Origin: JACQFK01 sp041482015
GTDB taxonomy: Bacteria > Planctomycetota > MHYJ01 > JACPRB01
Assembly (NCBI GenBank): GCA_041482015.1
Contig: JBGPCZ010000091.1
Coordinates: 1-24,037, forward strand
Length of the DNA: 24,037 nt
Reading direction: 5' to 3'
This document shows positions 16,031 through 22,556 of the stretch, piece by piece. Under the pieces are notes generated by a model that saw only the letters and a program-made list of their open reading frames with translations, did not search any database and was not told the origin of the DNA. Positions within the stretch are counted from its first letter, which is position 1. Each line of letters starts with the position of its first letter. Both the position numbers and the translations under genes were made by a program.

Positions 16031-16240
16031 CTACAGAAGGTGGCGGTTGTGCGGGAGAGTCGCCGCTCCATTGGTGGGAGGCGTACAAAACAGACCGTCT
16101 GTCTTGTACGCGGTCCGAATGAACGGGCGGCAGACCGTGCAGTAGGGGCGATTCTCGATCAACCGGGCCCGCTTCTTGAAGAAGTCCCACTCGCGCAGGT
16201 CGGCCCCGCACTCCTCGCAGTTCATGATGGTCAGGATCAT
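16031..16240 (-). CDS. Small zinc-ribbon protein, 69 aa
   Basis: A short gene with one of the strongest ribosome sites in the window: AAAGGAGGTG at 16244-16253, just ahead of ATG 16240, and TAGGCT at 16261-16266 as a likely -10 box. The first 40 residues hold two knuckles, C8-x2-C11 (NCEECGADL) and C34-x2-C37 (YCTVCRP), the layout of a small treble-clef or zinc ribbon. The remaining 29 residues (from FIRTAYKTDG) look unlike a conserved domain and are encoded by DNA that contains a 27-nt palindrome, so the original reading frame may have ended earlier. MNCEEC (ATG 16225) is an alternative start. Function unknown; a regulatory or structural metal-binding role is the general expectation. Confidence 0.65.
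   Translation of the reverse strand: MILTIMNCEECGADLREWDFFKKRARLIENRPYCTVCRPFIRTAYKTDGLFCTPPTNGAATLPHNRHLL
16083..16109. promoter_or_regulatory. 27-nt near-perfect palindrome, operator-like
   Basis: GTACAAAACAGAC, a central C, then GTCTGTCTTGTAC: twelve of thirteen positions pair, the only mismatch being A16089 with C16103. The core ACAGACCGTCTGT is typical in form of operators bound by TetR-family dimers. The octamer CAGACCGT occurs again at 16131-16138, exactly 40 nt away. No T-run follows on either strand, which argues against a terminator. It lies within the 3' part of the small zinc-ribbon frame. Confidence 0.6.
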
Positions 16241-16310
16241 TTGCACCTCCTTTGACTCGGAGCCTATCGGATGGGAGTGAAGGAGGCGTGGGGGAAGCGT
16301 GAAGGTACGG

Positions 16311-16826
16311 TTAAGCCCGGCGTCGGCCGATGTAGACCGCGCGGTCGCCATCGGTCGTGTCGAGCACCGTCTCGAGCCCCGCGAAGAGCCCTTGGAATTC
16401 GCCCGGCTTGACGCAGTATTCGTCGCGGATCCCGCGCGTCGGCTGGTCGCAGAAGATCGTCCCGCCCGGCGCGAGGAGCGCCGCGAGCCCGGGCGCAATC
16501 GACCGCTCGAGGAATCGGGTCACGACGATCGTCTCAAAGGGGCCGCGAAAGGGGAGGCGGAGCGCGTCGGCCTGGACGATTGAGACGTCGGCCTTCAGCT
16601 CCCGCGCTCGGGACGTTGCGAGCCGGATCGCCTCGTCGGAGAGGTCGACCATCGCCACCGTCCATCCCGCGAGCGCGAGGATCGCGGCGTTCTCGCCCCG
16701 CCCGCCGGCCACGTCGAGCGCCCGTCCCTTCGTCAGCCGACCCTCGTACATCAGGAGTGGGATCGAGGGAAGGTCGTGCCCGCCCTTCCGATGCTTCTCA
16801 TTCCACCGGGTGCGGTCTGGATTCAC
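16311..16826 (-). CDS. Class I SAM-dependent methyltransferase
   Basis: 171 residues, starting at GTG 16826, which overlaps the stop of the upstream fusion gene (GTGA). It begins VNPDRTRWNEKHR, then RALDVAGGRGENAAILA, which is motif I of the Rossmann-fold methyltransferases (with A-G-G-R-G in place of G-x-G-x-G), followed by an acidic end of strand 2 (AMVDLSDEAI) and a motif near DALRLPF. Sequence style is closest to the TehB/UbiE-like small methyltransferases, but the substrate cannot be told. It is probably translated together with the glycosyltransferase-methyltransferase fusion and may act on the same product. Cytoplasmic. Confidence 0.85.
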   Translation of the reverse strand: MNPDRTRWNEKHRKGGHDLPSIPLLMYEGRLTKGRALDVAGGRGENAAILALAGWTVAMVDLSDEAIRLATSRARELKADVSIVQADALRLPFRGPFETIVVTRFLERSIAPGLAALLAPGGTIFCDQPTRGIRDEYCVKPGEFQGLFAGLETVLDTTDGDRAVYIGRRRA

Positions 16827-18079
16827 CGCTTGATCGCCAGCTGGACGAGTTCGCCGCCGCCCACGTAGCGGGAGCGGACGTGCTCGAAGCCGTTGTCGGC
16901 GAGCAGGCGGCGCATCGAGCCGAGCGTGTAGTGGGCGATGTGCTCGTGGGCGTACGCCTCGGGCTTGAGCGCGTTGTAGAACTCCTCGAGGATCACCCAG
17001 AACATCCGGTCGTAGTCGGGCGTGCCGATGATGAGCCGCCCGCCCGGCCTCATCACGCGCCGGATCTCGCCCATGATCTGCGGCTTGGGCGGGATGTGCT
17101 CGATCACCTGCGAGAAGATCACCTCGTCGAAGGTCCCGTCGGGGAAGGGGAGCGAGTAGACGCTCCCCTTCAGCACGATGCAGCCCCGCCGGCCCATGAA
17201 GCGCAGCTTCTGGATCGAGACGTCCAGGCCGACCATCCCCGGCACGCTTTCGAGGATCCGGCTCGACCCGCAGCCGATGTCGAGGACGCGGCCCCCCGGC
17301 GCGTGCCAGCCCATGATGATCTCGTGCCGCTTCCGCTGCCAGTACCGCTGGAGGAAGTGCGAGCTGTCGTACGCGCGGTGGTCGTAGTCGCACCAGTCGC
17401 AGCCGTTCCGGAGCTGCCAGAGGGAGTGGAGCGTCTTCGCCAGCTGGATCCCGAACTTGATGACGCGCGCCTTCGAGACCCCCGCCCCCCGCGCCTTGTA
17501 GACGAACGGGACCTCGACCGCCGAGTGGCCCATCCCGACCAGCTTGATCAGGATCTCCTCGAGCGCGTCGAAGTTCCGCCGCGTGATCGTGATCTCGCGG
17601 AGCGCGTCCCGCCGGTAGAGCCGGAAGCCGCTCGACATGTCCCGGATCGGGATCGCCAGCACGCGCCGGAAGGTCGCGTTGAGGATCCGGCTCAGGACGG
17701 ACCGGGTGCCGCTCACCTCGCTCGATCCGCCGGGCACGTACCGCGACGCCACGACGACCGCGCCCCTCTCCCTCGCGGCGTACAGGTCGCGGATGAAGTA
17801 CGGGTCGTGCGAGTAGTCGGCGTCCATCGTGACGATGAACCTCCCCTGCGCCTGGTCGAACGCCTCCCGGAGCGCGCTCCCGTAGCCGCGCTCCTTCTGG
17901 AAGTGGACCTTCGCGCCGTGCATCGTGGCGCGCTGCGGCGTGTCGTCGGTCGAGCCGCCGTCGACGACCAGGATCTCGTAGGAACCGATCGAACGGGCGA
18001 CCTCGTGGAGCCTCGGGAGGAGATTGGACAGGTTGTCGGCCTCGTTGATGGCCGGGAGGACGATCGTGAGCTCGGTCAC
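16823..18079 (-). CDS. Bifunctional GT2 glycosyltransferase / SAM methyltransferase
   Basis: 418 residues from GTG 18079 (MTELTIVLPAINEADNL). Residues 1 to ~220 are a family 2 glycosyltransferase of the dolichyl-phosphate mannose synthase type: VLPAINE, LVVDGGSTDDT, the metal-binding DAD at 86-88 (TMDADYSHDP), and GSSEVSGTR. A bridge with CDWCDYDHRAYDS leads to a class I methyltransferase: motif I VLDIGCGSSRI at ~265-275, then FSQVIEHIPPK and RPGGRLIIGTPD. It would transfer a sugar, probably to a lipid carrier at the inner-membrane face, and methylate this or a related product. An upstream GTG (18091) would add four residues, but the second GTG lies 10 nt after a TATAGT box and starts right at the beta-strand. 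Its stop overlaps the next methyltransferase (GTGA). Confidence 0.88.
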   Translation of the reverse strand: MTELTIVLPAINEADNLSNLLPRLHEVARSIGSYEILVVDGGSTDDTPQRATMHGAKVHFQKERGYGSALREAFDQAQGRFIVTMDADYSHDPYFIRDLYAARERGAVVVASRYVPGGSSEVSGTRSVLSRILNATFRRVLAIPIRDMSSGFRLYRRDALREITITRRNFDALEEILIKLVGMGHSAVEVPFVYKARGAGVSKARVIKFGIQLAKTLHSLWQLRNGCDWCDYDHRAYDSSHFLQRYWQRKRHEIIMGWHAPGGRVLDIGCGSSRILESVPGMVGLDVSIQKLRFMGRRGCIVLKGSVYSLPFPDGTFDEVIFSQVIEHIPPKPQIMGEIRRVMRPGGRLIIGTPDYDRMFWVILEEFYNALKPEAYAHEHIAHYTLGSMRRLLADNGFEHVRSRYVGGGELVQLAIKR

Positions 18080-18089
18080 AGGGGCGCCC

Positions 18090-18095
18090 ACTATA
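18090..18095 (-). promoter_or_regulatory. -10 box of the GT2-methyltransferase gene, leaderless class
   Basis: TATAGT on the minus strand, with 10 nt to GTG 18079 and no Shine-Dalgarno between. It is the left half of a 52-nt divergent control region shared with moaA. No clear -35. Confidence 0.5.
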
Positions 18096-18115
18096 GCATA
18101 TGGATTGTCGGGCTG

Positions 18116-18121
18116 TATAAT
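18116..18121 (+). promoter_or_regulatory. Perfect -10 box of moaA, leaderless class
   Basis: A perfect TATAAT, followed after 8 nt (GGACCGCC) by the moaA ATG at 18130. Transcription should begin at or within about 1-2 nt of the ATG. No good -35 hexamer is visible at the right distance. Confidence 0.6.
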
Positions 18122-18129
18122 GGACCGCC

Positions 18130-19110
18130 ATGCTGCAGGACGGCTACGGCCGGACCATCACGAACCTCCGGATCTCCGTGACCGACCGCTGCAACCTGCG
18201 CTGCGTCTACTGCATGCCGGCGAACCCCGAATGGATGCCCCAGCCGGAGATCCTCTCGTTCGAGGAGATCGAGCGGATCGCGCGGGTGGCCGTCTCGCTT
18301 GGCATCACCGACTTCCGCATCACGGGGGGCGAGCCCACGGCGCGGAAGGACCTGCCCGAGCTCATGCGCCGCGTCGTCGCGGTGCCGGGGGTGAAGGACG
18401 TCGCGATGACGACGAACGGCATCCTTTTGAAGAAGCTCGCGCAGCCCCTGTGGGACGCGGGCCTGCGGCGCATCAACATCAGCCTCGACACGCTGCGCGG
18501 CGAGAAGTTCGTCCACATCGCGCGGCGCGACGGCTTCCGCGAGACGTGGGAGGGGATCGAGGAGGCCGACCGCGTCGGCTTCCGTCCGCTCAAGATCAAC
18601 ATGGTGGTGATGCGCGGCGTGAACGACGACGAGATCGTCGACTTCGCGGAGATGGCCCGCACGCGCCCGTGGCAGATCCGGTACATCGAGTTCATGCCGC
18701 TCGACGGCGACGGCACGTGGACGCGCGACCAGGTGGTGCCGGCCCGGGAGATCCTCGGGCGCATCCACGAGAAGTGGCCACTCGACCTCGTCGCCGACGG
18801 CCCCCTGAGCGACCCCGCGCGGATCTTCCGGTTCGAGGACGGGAAGGGCGACATCGGGATGATCGCGAGCGTCTCGGAGCCGTTCTGCTCGGCGTGCGAC
18901 CGCATCCGCGTGACGCCCGACGGCAAGCTCCGGACGTGCCTCTTCTCGACGTGGGAGACCGACCTCAAGGGGCCGATGCGCGCGGGCGCGTCGGACGACG
19001 AGCTCCGCGCGATCGTTCGGGGCGCGGTCGCGAAGAAGGAAGCGGGGCATGGGATCAATGATCCGGACTTCGTGAAACCCGTGCGGGCCATGTACGCGAT
19101 CGGGGGGTGA
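18130..19110 (+). CDS. moaA: GTP 3',8-cyclase MoaA
   Basis: Radical-SAM enzyme that, with MoaC, turns GTP into cyclic pyranopterin monophosphate, the first step of molybdenum cofactor synthesis. 326 residues, normal length. The N-terminal cluster ligands are C21, C25 and C28 (CNLRCVYC), the SAM-binding GGEP is at 66-69, and the C-terminal substrate-binding cluster uses C253, C256 and C270 (FCSACDRIRVTPDGKLRTC). It ends in the functionally important double glycine (MYAIGG). The start is 8 nt after a perfect TATAAT and needs no Shine-Dalgarno. No other molybdenum cofactor gene lies in the window; the gene behind it, 30 nt later, has the same fold as MobA but looks degenerate. Confidence 0.96.
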   Translation: MLQDGYGRTITNLRISVTDRCNLRCVYCMPANPEWMPQPEILSFEEIERIARVAVSLGITDFRITGGEPTARKDLPELMRRVVAVPGVKDVAMTTNGILLKKLAQPLWDAGLRRINISLDTLRGEKFVHIARRDGFRETWEGIEEADRVGFRPLKINMVVMRGVNDDEIVDFAEMARTRPWQIRYIEFMPLDGDGTWTRDQVVPAREILGRIHEKWPLDLVADGPLSDPARIFRFEDGKGDIGMIASVSEPFCSACDRIRVTPDGKLRTCLFSTWETDLKGPMRAGASDDELRAIVRGAVAKKEAGHGINDPDFVKPVRAMYAIGG

Positions 19111-19140
19111 CCGCCGCGGTCGTCGATAGGGAGAGAGGAC

Positions 19141-19812
19141 GTGAACCATCCCGGGGGCCGAGCCCTCGCCGTGTTCGTCCGCTGGCCGGAGCCCGGCCAG
19201 GTCCTGCCGGGGATCATCCCGCGGCTCGGGGCCGAGGGGGCGGCGCAGGTCTACGAGGCGTTCGTCGGCGACCTGGTCGCCGGACTTCCGCTCGCGCCGT
19301 GCGACGCCTCGCTCTACTCGCTCGACAATTCAGAGGGGTTCCGCGAACGGTTTCCCGGCGTGCCCGTGCGCGAGCAGAGGGGGAGGAGCGAGGGGCAGCG
19401 GCTCCACGCGTGCTTCGAGGAGCTCCTCTCGCGGAACCCGCAGGCGGTGATCGTGGGGAGCAGCCTGCCCGACCTCCACCCGCGCCTGCTACAGTCCGCG
19501 TTCGAGATGCTCGACCGCCGCGAGGTCGTCATCGGCCCGACGGAGCGCGGCGGATTCTACCTGCTCGGGATGCGCGAGCCGCGGGACGTCTTCCGCGGCG
19601 TGACGTGGGGGGCGCCCGACGTGCTGGCGACCCTGCTGCGCAACTTCGAGCGCGCGCACCTCGATTACGGCTTCTTCCCGACACGGCAGAAGATCGAGAC
19701 CTACGACGACCTGGTGTCGCTGCGCCGCCGGCTGCACCGCCCCGTCGCGCCGCTCACCTACGCGACGCTCCAGACGCTGGGCATCGGGCGGGACGCGAGA
19801 GAAGTGGTGTAG
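19141..19812 (+). CDS. DUF2064/TIGR04282 glycosyltransferase-like protein, degenerate active site
   Basis: 223 residues with the length and order of the DUF2064 (arsenosugar-biosynthesis glycosyltransferase, TIGR04282) family, a GT-A/MobA-type fold. It starts at GTG 19141 with GGAGAGAGG about 3 nt upstream, 30 nt after moaA. Family landmarks are recognisable but altered: WPEPGQVLPGIIPRLG stands where KTRL is expected after PEPG, GSSLPD (106-111) replaces G-x-D-x-P, and GPTERGGFY (132-140) replaces the acidic D-G-G-Y. FRGVTWGAPDVL near the end still matches. So the three groups expected to bind the nucleotide-sugar phosphates and the metal are missing, which suggests a pseudoenzyme or a changed substrate. 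The frame is intact. Confidence 0.8.
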   Translation: MNHPGGRALAVFVRWPEPGQVLPGIIPRLGAEGAAQVYEAFVGDLVAGLPLAPCDASLYSLDNSEGFRERFPGVPVREQRGRSEGQRLHACFEELLSRNPQAVIVGSSLPDLHPRLLQSAFEMLDRREVVIGPTERGGFYLLGMREPRDVFRGVTWGAPDVLATLLRNFERAHLDYGFFPTRQKIETYDDLVSLRRRLHRPVAPLTYATLQTLGIGRDAREVV

Positions 19813-19815
19813 CTC

Positions 19816-21156
19816 TCATTTGGCCCGCTTCTCGATCCGCCACCGCGTTCCTGGCCCATCACTCTGGAGTCCGACCGCGTATACGAACGAAGCGTCCACG
19901 GCAATCCCGTATAATTGGTCCTGGCTCGACGTCGGGTCGCTCGTGACAAATCCTCCTCCCCCGAACGAAGGGACCATGGATCCGGTTGCGGGATCCCTCC
20001 TCTCGATCCTCCAGGCGAGGTCGAGGATCGGGTTCGTCTCCGTCCATCCCCCCACGTAAAGGTCCGTCCCGTCCCAAGCGAGCCCGAAGGGCGATTCGTT
20101 CACCGTTCCCACGTTCGTCGTCACGAAGCCAGAGCCGCCCCCGAAAGCCGGATCGAGCGATCCCGTTCCCGCGTCCCTCTTCTCGATTCGCCACTCCCGA
20201 TCGCTGACGAGGGAGAACTCGTGGAACCCGGCCACGAAGAGCGAAGGCCCCGCGAGGATCAGGCAGGTCGCTTCGTCGTCCCGCCCGGACCCCGGATTGC
20301 TGGTGATGGCGCCGGTGCCGGACCCGAAGACTCCGTCGAACGCGCCCGTCGAACGGTCTCGCTTTTCGACCCGCCAGCCGTAGTCGCCGCCGGATACGTT
20401 CTGGTAGCCCGCCACGTAGATCGACGTGGAGTCCAGGACGATCGCATTCGTCTCGTCCTGCCCCACCCCGGGGTTGGACCGGACGATGCCCGTGCCTCCG
20501 CCGAAGACTCCGTCAAGCGCGCCCGTCGTGGCGCTCCGCTTCTCGATCCGCCATTGTTCGTCGGTCCCGGGAGGCGCGGGATTGCCTTCGTACCCCACGG
20601 CGAAGAGGGCACCTCCGGAGACGGCGAGCCCAAACAGGTTGTCCCAGGTCGTGGATGGGTTGACGGTGATGGCCCCCGTCCCGCTTCCGAAGACGGCGTC
20701 CGGTGCCCCATTGGATGCGTTCCGCTTCTCGATCCTCCACGCGGGATCGGCGGCAACATTCTGCACTCCTCCGATGTACAGGCTGCCCCCGTCGATCACG
20801 ATGGCGCGCGGAAAGTCTCCGTTCGCGGTGGGGTTTGAGATGACCACGCCGGCGGCCCCGAACCCGGGATCCAAGGAACCGTCCGCGAGGTTCCGCTTCT
20901 CGATGCGCCACTGCCCGCCCCCGGTGTTTTCGGTTCCGGCCACGTACATCCACGTGGAGTCGATGGCGATGGAAAACGCCTGCCCTGCGGAGCCCGCGGG
21001 GTTTCCGAGCACGACGCCACCCGTGCCGAAACCCGGGTCGAATCCACCCGACGGAAGCGCCGCCGCTGGGATCCCTGAACCGCCACCCTTGCTTCCGCAT
21101 GCCGGTTGGAGCAAGGCCGAGATGACGACAATCACTCCGATCCCCAGCCTGGGCAT
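19816..21156 (-). CDS. Delta-60 repeat protein, predicted seven-bladed propeller lipoprotein
   Basis: 446 residues from ATG 21156, with GAGGAGG 10 nt upstream and a TAGGCT -10-like box at 21181-21186 (an in-frame GTG at 21174 lacks this spacing). The N-terminus is a signal peptide (GIGVIVVISALLQPACGS) with a lipobox-like cysteine, so it is probably a lipoprotein anchored outside the inner membrane. The rest is seven units of 57-62 residues, each with a close match to (F)DP.FG.G.G...NP, then a LYVAG strand and WRIEKR. The first unit opens with the FDPGFG part and the chain ends with WRIEKRAK, which looks like the velcro closure of a seven-bladed beta-propeller. The family resembles TIGR02608 delta-60. 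Ligand unknown. It converges on the upstream gene with only 3 nt between the stops. Confidence 0.85.
   Translation of the reverse strand: MPRLGIGVIVVISALLQPACGSKGGGSGIPAAALPSGGFDPGFGTGGVVLGNPAGSAGQAFSIAIDSTWMYVAGTENTGGGQWRIEKRNLADGSLDPGFGAAGVVISNPTANGDFPRAIVIDGGSLYIGGVQNVAADPAWRIEKRNASNGAPDAVFGSGTGAITVNPSTTWDNLFGLAVSGGALFAVGYEGNPAPPGTDEQWRIEKRSATTGALDGVFGGGTGIVRSNPGVGQDETNAIVLDSTSIYVAGYQNVSGGDYGWRVEKRDRSTGAFDGVFGSGTGAITSNPGSGRDDEATCLILAGPSLFVAGFHEFSLVSDREWRIEKRDAGTGSLDPAFGGGSGFVTTNVGTVNESPFGLAWDGTDLYVGGWTETNPILDLAWRIERRDPATGSMVPSFGGGGFVTSDPTSSQDQLYGIAVDASFVYAVGLQSDGPGTRWRIEKRAK
19826..20910 (-). repeat. Seven DNA-level repeats in the delta-60 gene
   Basis: A conserved block of about 17 nt (plus-strand CGCTTCTCGATCCGCCA and close variants) begins at 19826, 19997, 20177, 20360, 20537, 20723 and 20894. 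The spacing is 171, 180, 183, 177, 186 and 171 nt, always a multiple of three. This shows recent duplication at the DNA level, with drift of 57-62 codons per unit. Confidence 0.85.
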
Positions 21157-21232
21157 TCTGGACGGCCTCCTCACCTTTCCAGCCTACCCTGACTCTCGAT
21201 CTTGCGGGAAGAATTCGGGCAGGGTCGCCGGT

Positions 21233-21391
21233 CTACTTCCTCCACTCCGCCTCCCACCACGAGCGCCAGAACCTGAGGGCCTCGTTGTGTGGGACGAGGC
21301 GGATCTTTGCGGCTTCGAGGATCTCCATCGCGTCGAGGGCCGGGATCCGGACCGGCCGGACACCGGGGATTACATCGTGACCCGCCTCCAA
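21233..21391 (-). CDS. Possible small ORF, up to 52 aa
   Basis: In the 258-nt gap between the delta-60 gene start and the secreted-protein gene stop, one minus-strand frame stays open up to the TAG of the upstream gene and ends with TAG at 21233. From TTG 21391 it has 52 residues; from ATG 21328 it has 31 (MEILEAAKIRLVPHNEALRF...). The composition looks protein-like (helix with Trp-rich end WRSWWEAEWRK), but neither start has a Shine-Dalgarno. It could also be a remnant of an older gene. Nothing else was seen in this gap. Confidence 0.25.
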   Translation of the reverse strand: MEAGHDVIPGVRPVRIPALDAMEILEAAKIRLVPHNEALRFWRSWWEAEWRK

Positions 21392-21414
21392 CGTGACGGG
21401 GAATGGAGGGGCGA

Positions 21415-22134
21415 CTACTTCCCGCTCGTTGGCTCCGCTTTCTTCTTGAGCATCTGGAGGAGCTGGGCGCGTTTCTGGGGCCACTTGTCGTCGAGCTCGG
21501 CCTTCCAGACGTGGATGTCGGAGTACCAGGCGAACTGGCCGCCCGAGATGAGCTCGCAGTGTGAACGCGTGGGCGTCATCCCGTCGCCCTTGCCGAGCAC
21601 CATCTCCTTGTCGTCGACCGTCGCGACCATCTCGTCGCCGTAGATCTCGAGCACGACGGTGTGCCACGCACTGTCGTTCAGCTTCTGGCGCTTCGTGTCG
21701 ATGTCCCAGCCCTTGGTCGTCCCGCCGGTGCCCGCCATCTTCACGATCTTGAACTGGTCGGGGTTCAGGATGAGCCGCGCGACGTGCTCCTTGTCGTCCA
21801 TCGCGAAGCCGATCCAGGTCGAGCCGTCGAACTTGAACTTGAACTGGACGACGACGTTGTTGTCGCCGAGCTTGCGGGACATCGCCGGGTGGTGGGCGTC
21901 CGCCGCGATCTCCGCGACCTTGAGTTTGTCGCTCTCGACGACCTTGAAGTCGCCCTTGTACTTGTTCCACTCCTTGGACCACATCCCGCCCTCGAAGGTC
22001 TCCGCCCAGAGGAGCTCGCCCCGCTTGGTCATCCACGTCTTGGGCTCGGGGGCTTTCTTTTCGGGCTTCTTTTCCTGCGCGATCGCCGGCAGGAAGAGGG
22101 ATGAAATGAAGGCGAGGACGAGGATATGCCGCAT
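21415..22134 (-). CDS. Secreted DUF1080/GH16-like (concanavalin-fold) protein
   Basis: 239 residues from ATG 22134. The start is fixed by AAGGAG 8 nt upstream and a clean signal peptide (MRHILVLAFISSLFLPAIAQ). A short Lys/Pro-rich segment (EKKPEKKAPEPK) is followed by a beta-rich domain with the style of DUF1080/3-keto-disaccharide hydrolase or laminin-G-like proteins: GELLWAETFEGG, VQFKFKFDGSTWIGFAMDD, and SAWHTVVLEIYGDEMVATVDD. Such a concanavalin-type jelly roll binds glycans or ligands outside the cell. No obvious catalytic pair was identified. A promoter TTGGAT-18-TACAAT lies upstream. The gene stands alone between the cupin (22201-) and the delta-60 gene. This type of secreted protein is especially common in Planctomycetota. 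Confidence 0.7.
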   Translation of the reverse strand: MRHILVLAFISSLFLPAIAQEKKPEKKAPEPKTWMTKRGELLWAETFEGGMWSKEWNKYKGDFKVVESDKLKVAEIAADAHHPAMSRKLGDNNVVVQFKFKFDGSTWIGFAMDDKEHVARLILNPDQFKIVKMAGTGGTTKGWDIDTKRQKLNDSAWHTVVLEIYGDEMVATVDDKEMVLGKGDGMTPTRSHCELISGGQFAWYSDIHVWKAELDDKWPQKRAQLLQMLKKKAEPTSGK

Positions 22135-22164
22135 AGATCCGCTCCTTATGGGTTCCGGCCCGCT

Positions 22165-22194
22165 ATTGTATACACCTACGCCCCGTGGATCCAA
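22165..22194 (-). promoter_or_regulatory. Promoter of the secreted-protein gene
   Basis: On the minus strand TTGGAT (22194-22189), an 18-nt spacer, and TACAAT (22170-22165), followed by a leader of about 25 nt with AAGGAG ahead of ATG 22134. This is the leadered, Shine-Dalgarno class. Confidence 0.55.
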
Positions 22195-22200
22195 CGCGTC

Positions 22201-22539
22201 TCAGGGCTTCTTCGACACGTAGTTGGGGTGCGGGGTCATCAGGACCAGCAGCGTCAGGTTCGCGCCGCTGTCGTTCTTGAGCGAGTGCTCGGCGCCGGCC
22301 GGGACGTAGACGACGTTCTTCTCGCCCACCTCGCGGGTCTCGCCGGCGACCTTGAAGATGCCGCAGCCCTCGATCACGAAGTAGACCTTGTCGCAGTCGT
22401 CGTGGACGTGGGGCTTCTGCTCCTGGCCGGGGCCGACGCCATAGACGTCGCAGAACATCTTCTCGCTCTCGAAGAGCGGGACCTTCGTGAGCTTCTCGGG
22501 CGAGAACTTCCGATGGTCGAAGACTCCCTTGACGTCCAT
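22201..22539 (-). CDS. Cupin-domain protein
   Basis: 112 residues forming one small beta-barrel. Motif 1 reads KPHVHDDCDKVYFVIEG with H44 and H46; where the classical G-x5-H-x-H-x3/4-E-x6-G has glutamate there is D50/K51. Motif 2, GEKNVVYVPAGAEHSLKN, is canonical with H85. Three histidines could still bind a metal; variants with DK at this position occur in the superfamily. It resembles single-domain cupins that shield or sense small molecules; the substrate is not known. It begins 17 nt after the phosphoesterase stop, behind a weak GGGAG site, and may be the last gene of the NifU-like/phosphoesterase unit. Confidence 0.85.
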   Translation of the reverse strand: MDVKGVFDHRKFSPEKLTKVPLFESEKMFCDVYGVGPGQEQKPHVHDDCDKVYFVIEGCGIFKVAGETREVGEKNVVYVPAGAEHSLKNDSGANLTLLVLMTPHPNYVSKKP

Positions 22540-22556
22540 TCGCTCCCTCTTCGCGC

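Noticed and set aside
18079..18091. Upstream GTG start for the GT2-methyltransferase fusion
   Set aside because: The downstream GTG at 18079 starts directly at the expected beta-strand and lies 10 nt after the TATAGT box; the earlier one would overlap that box.
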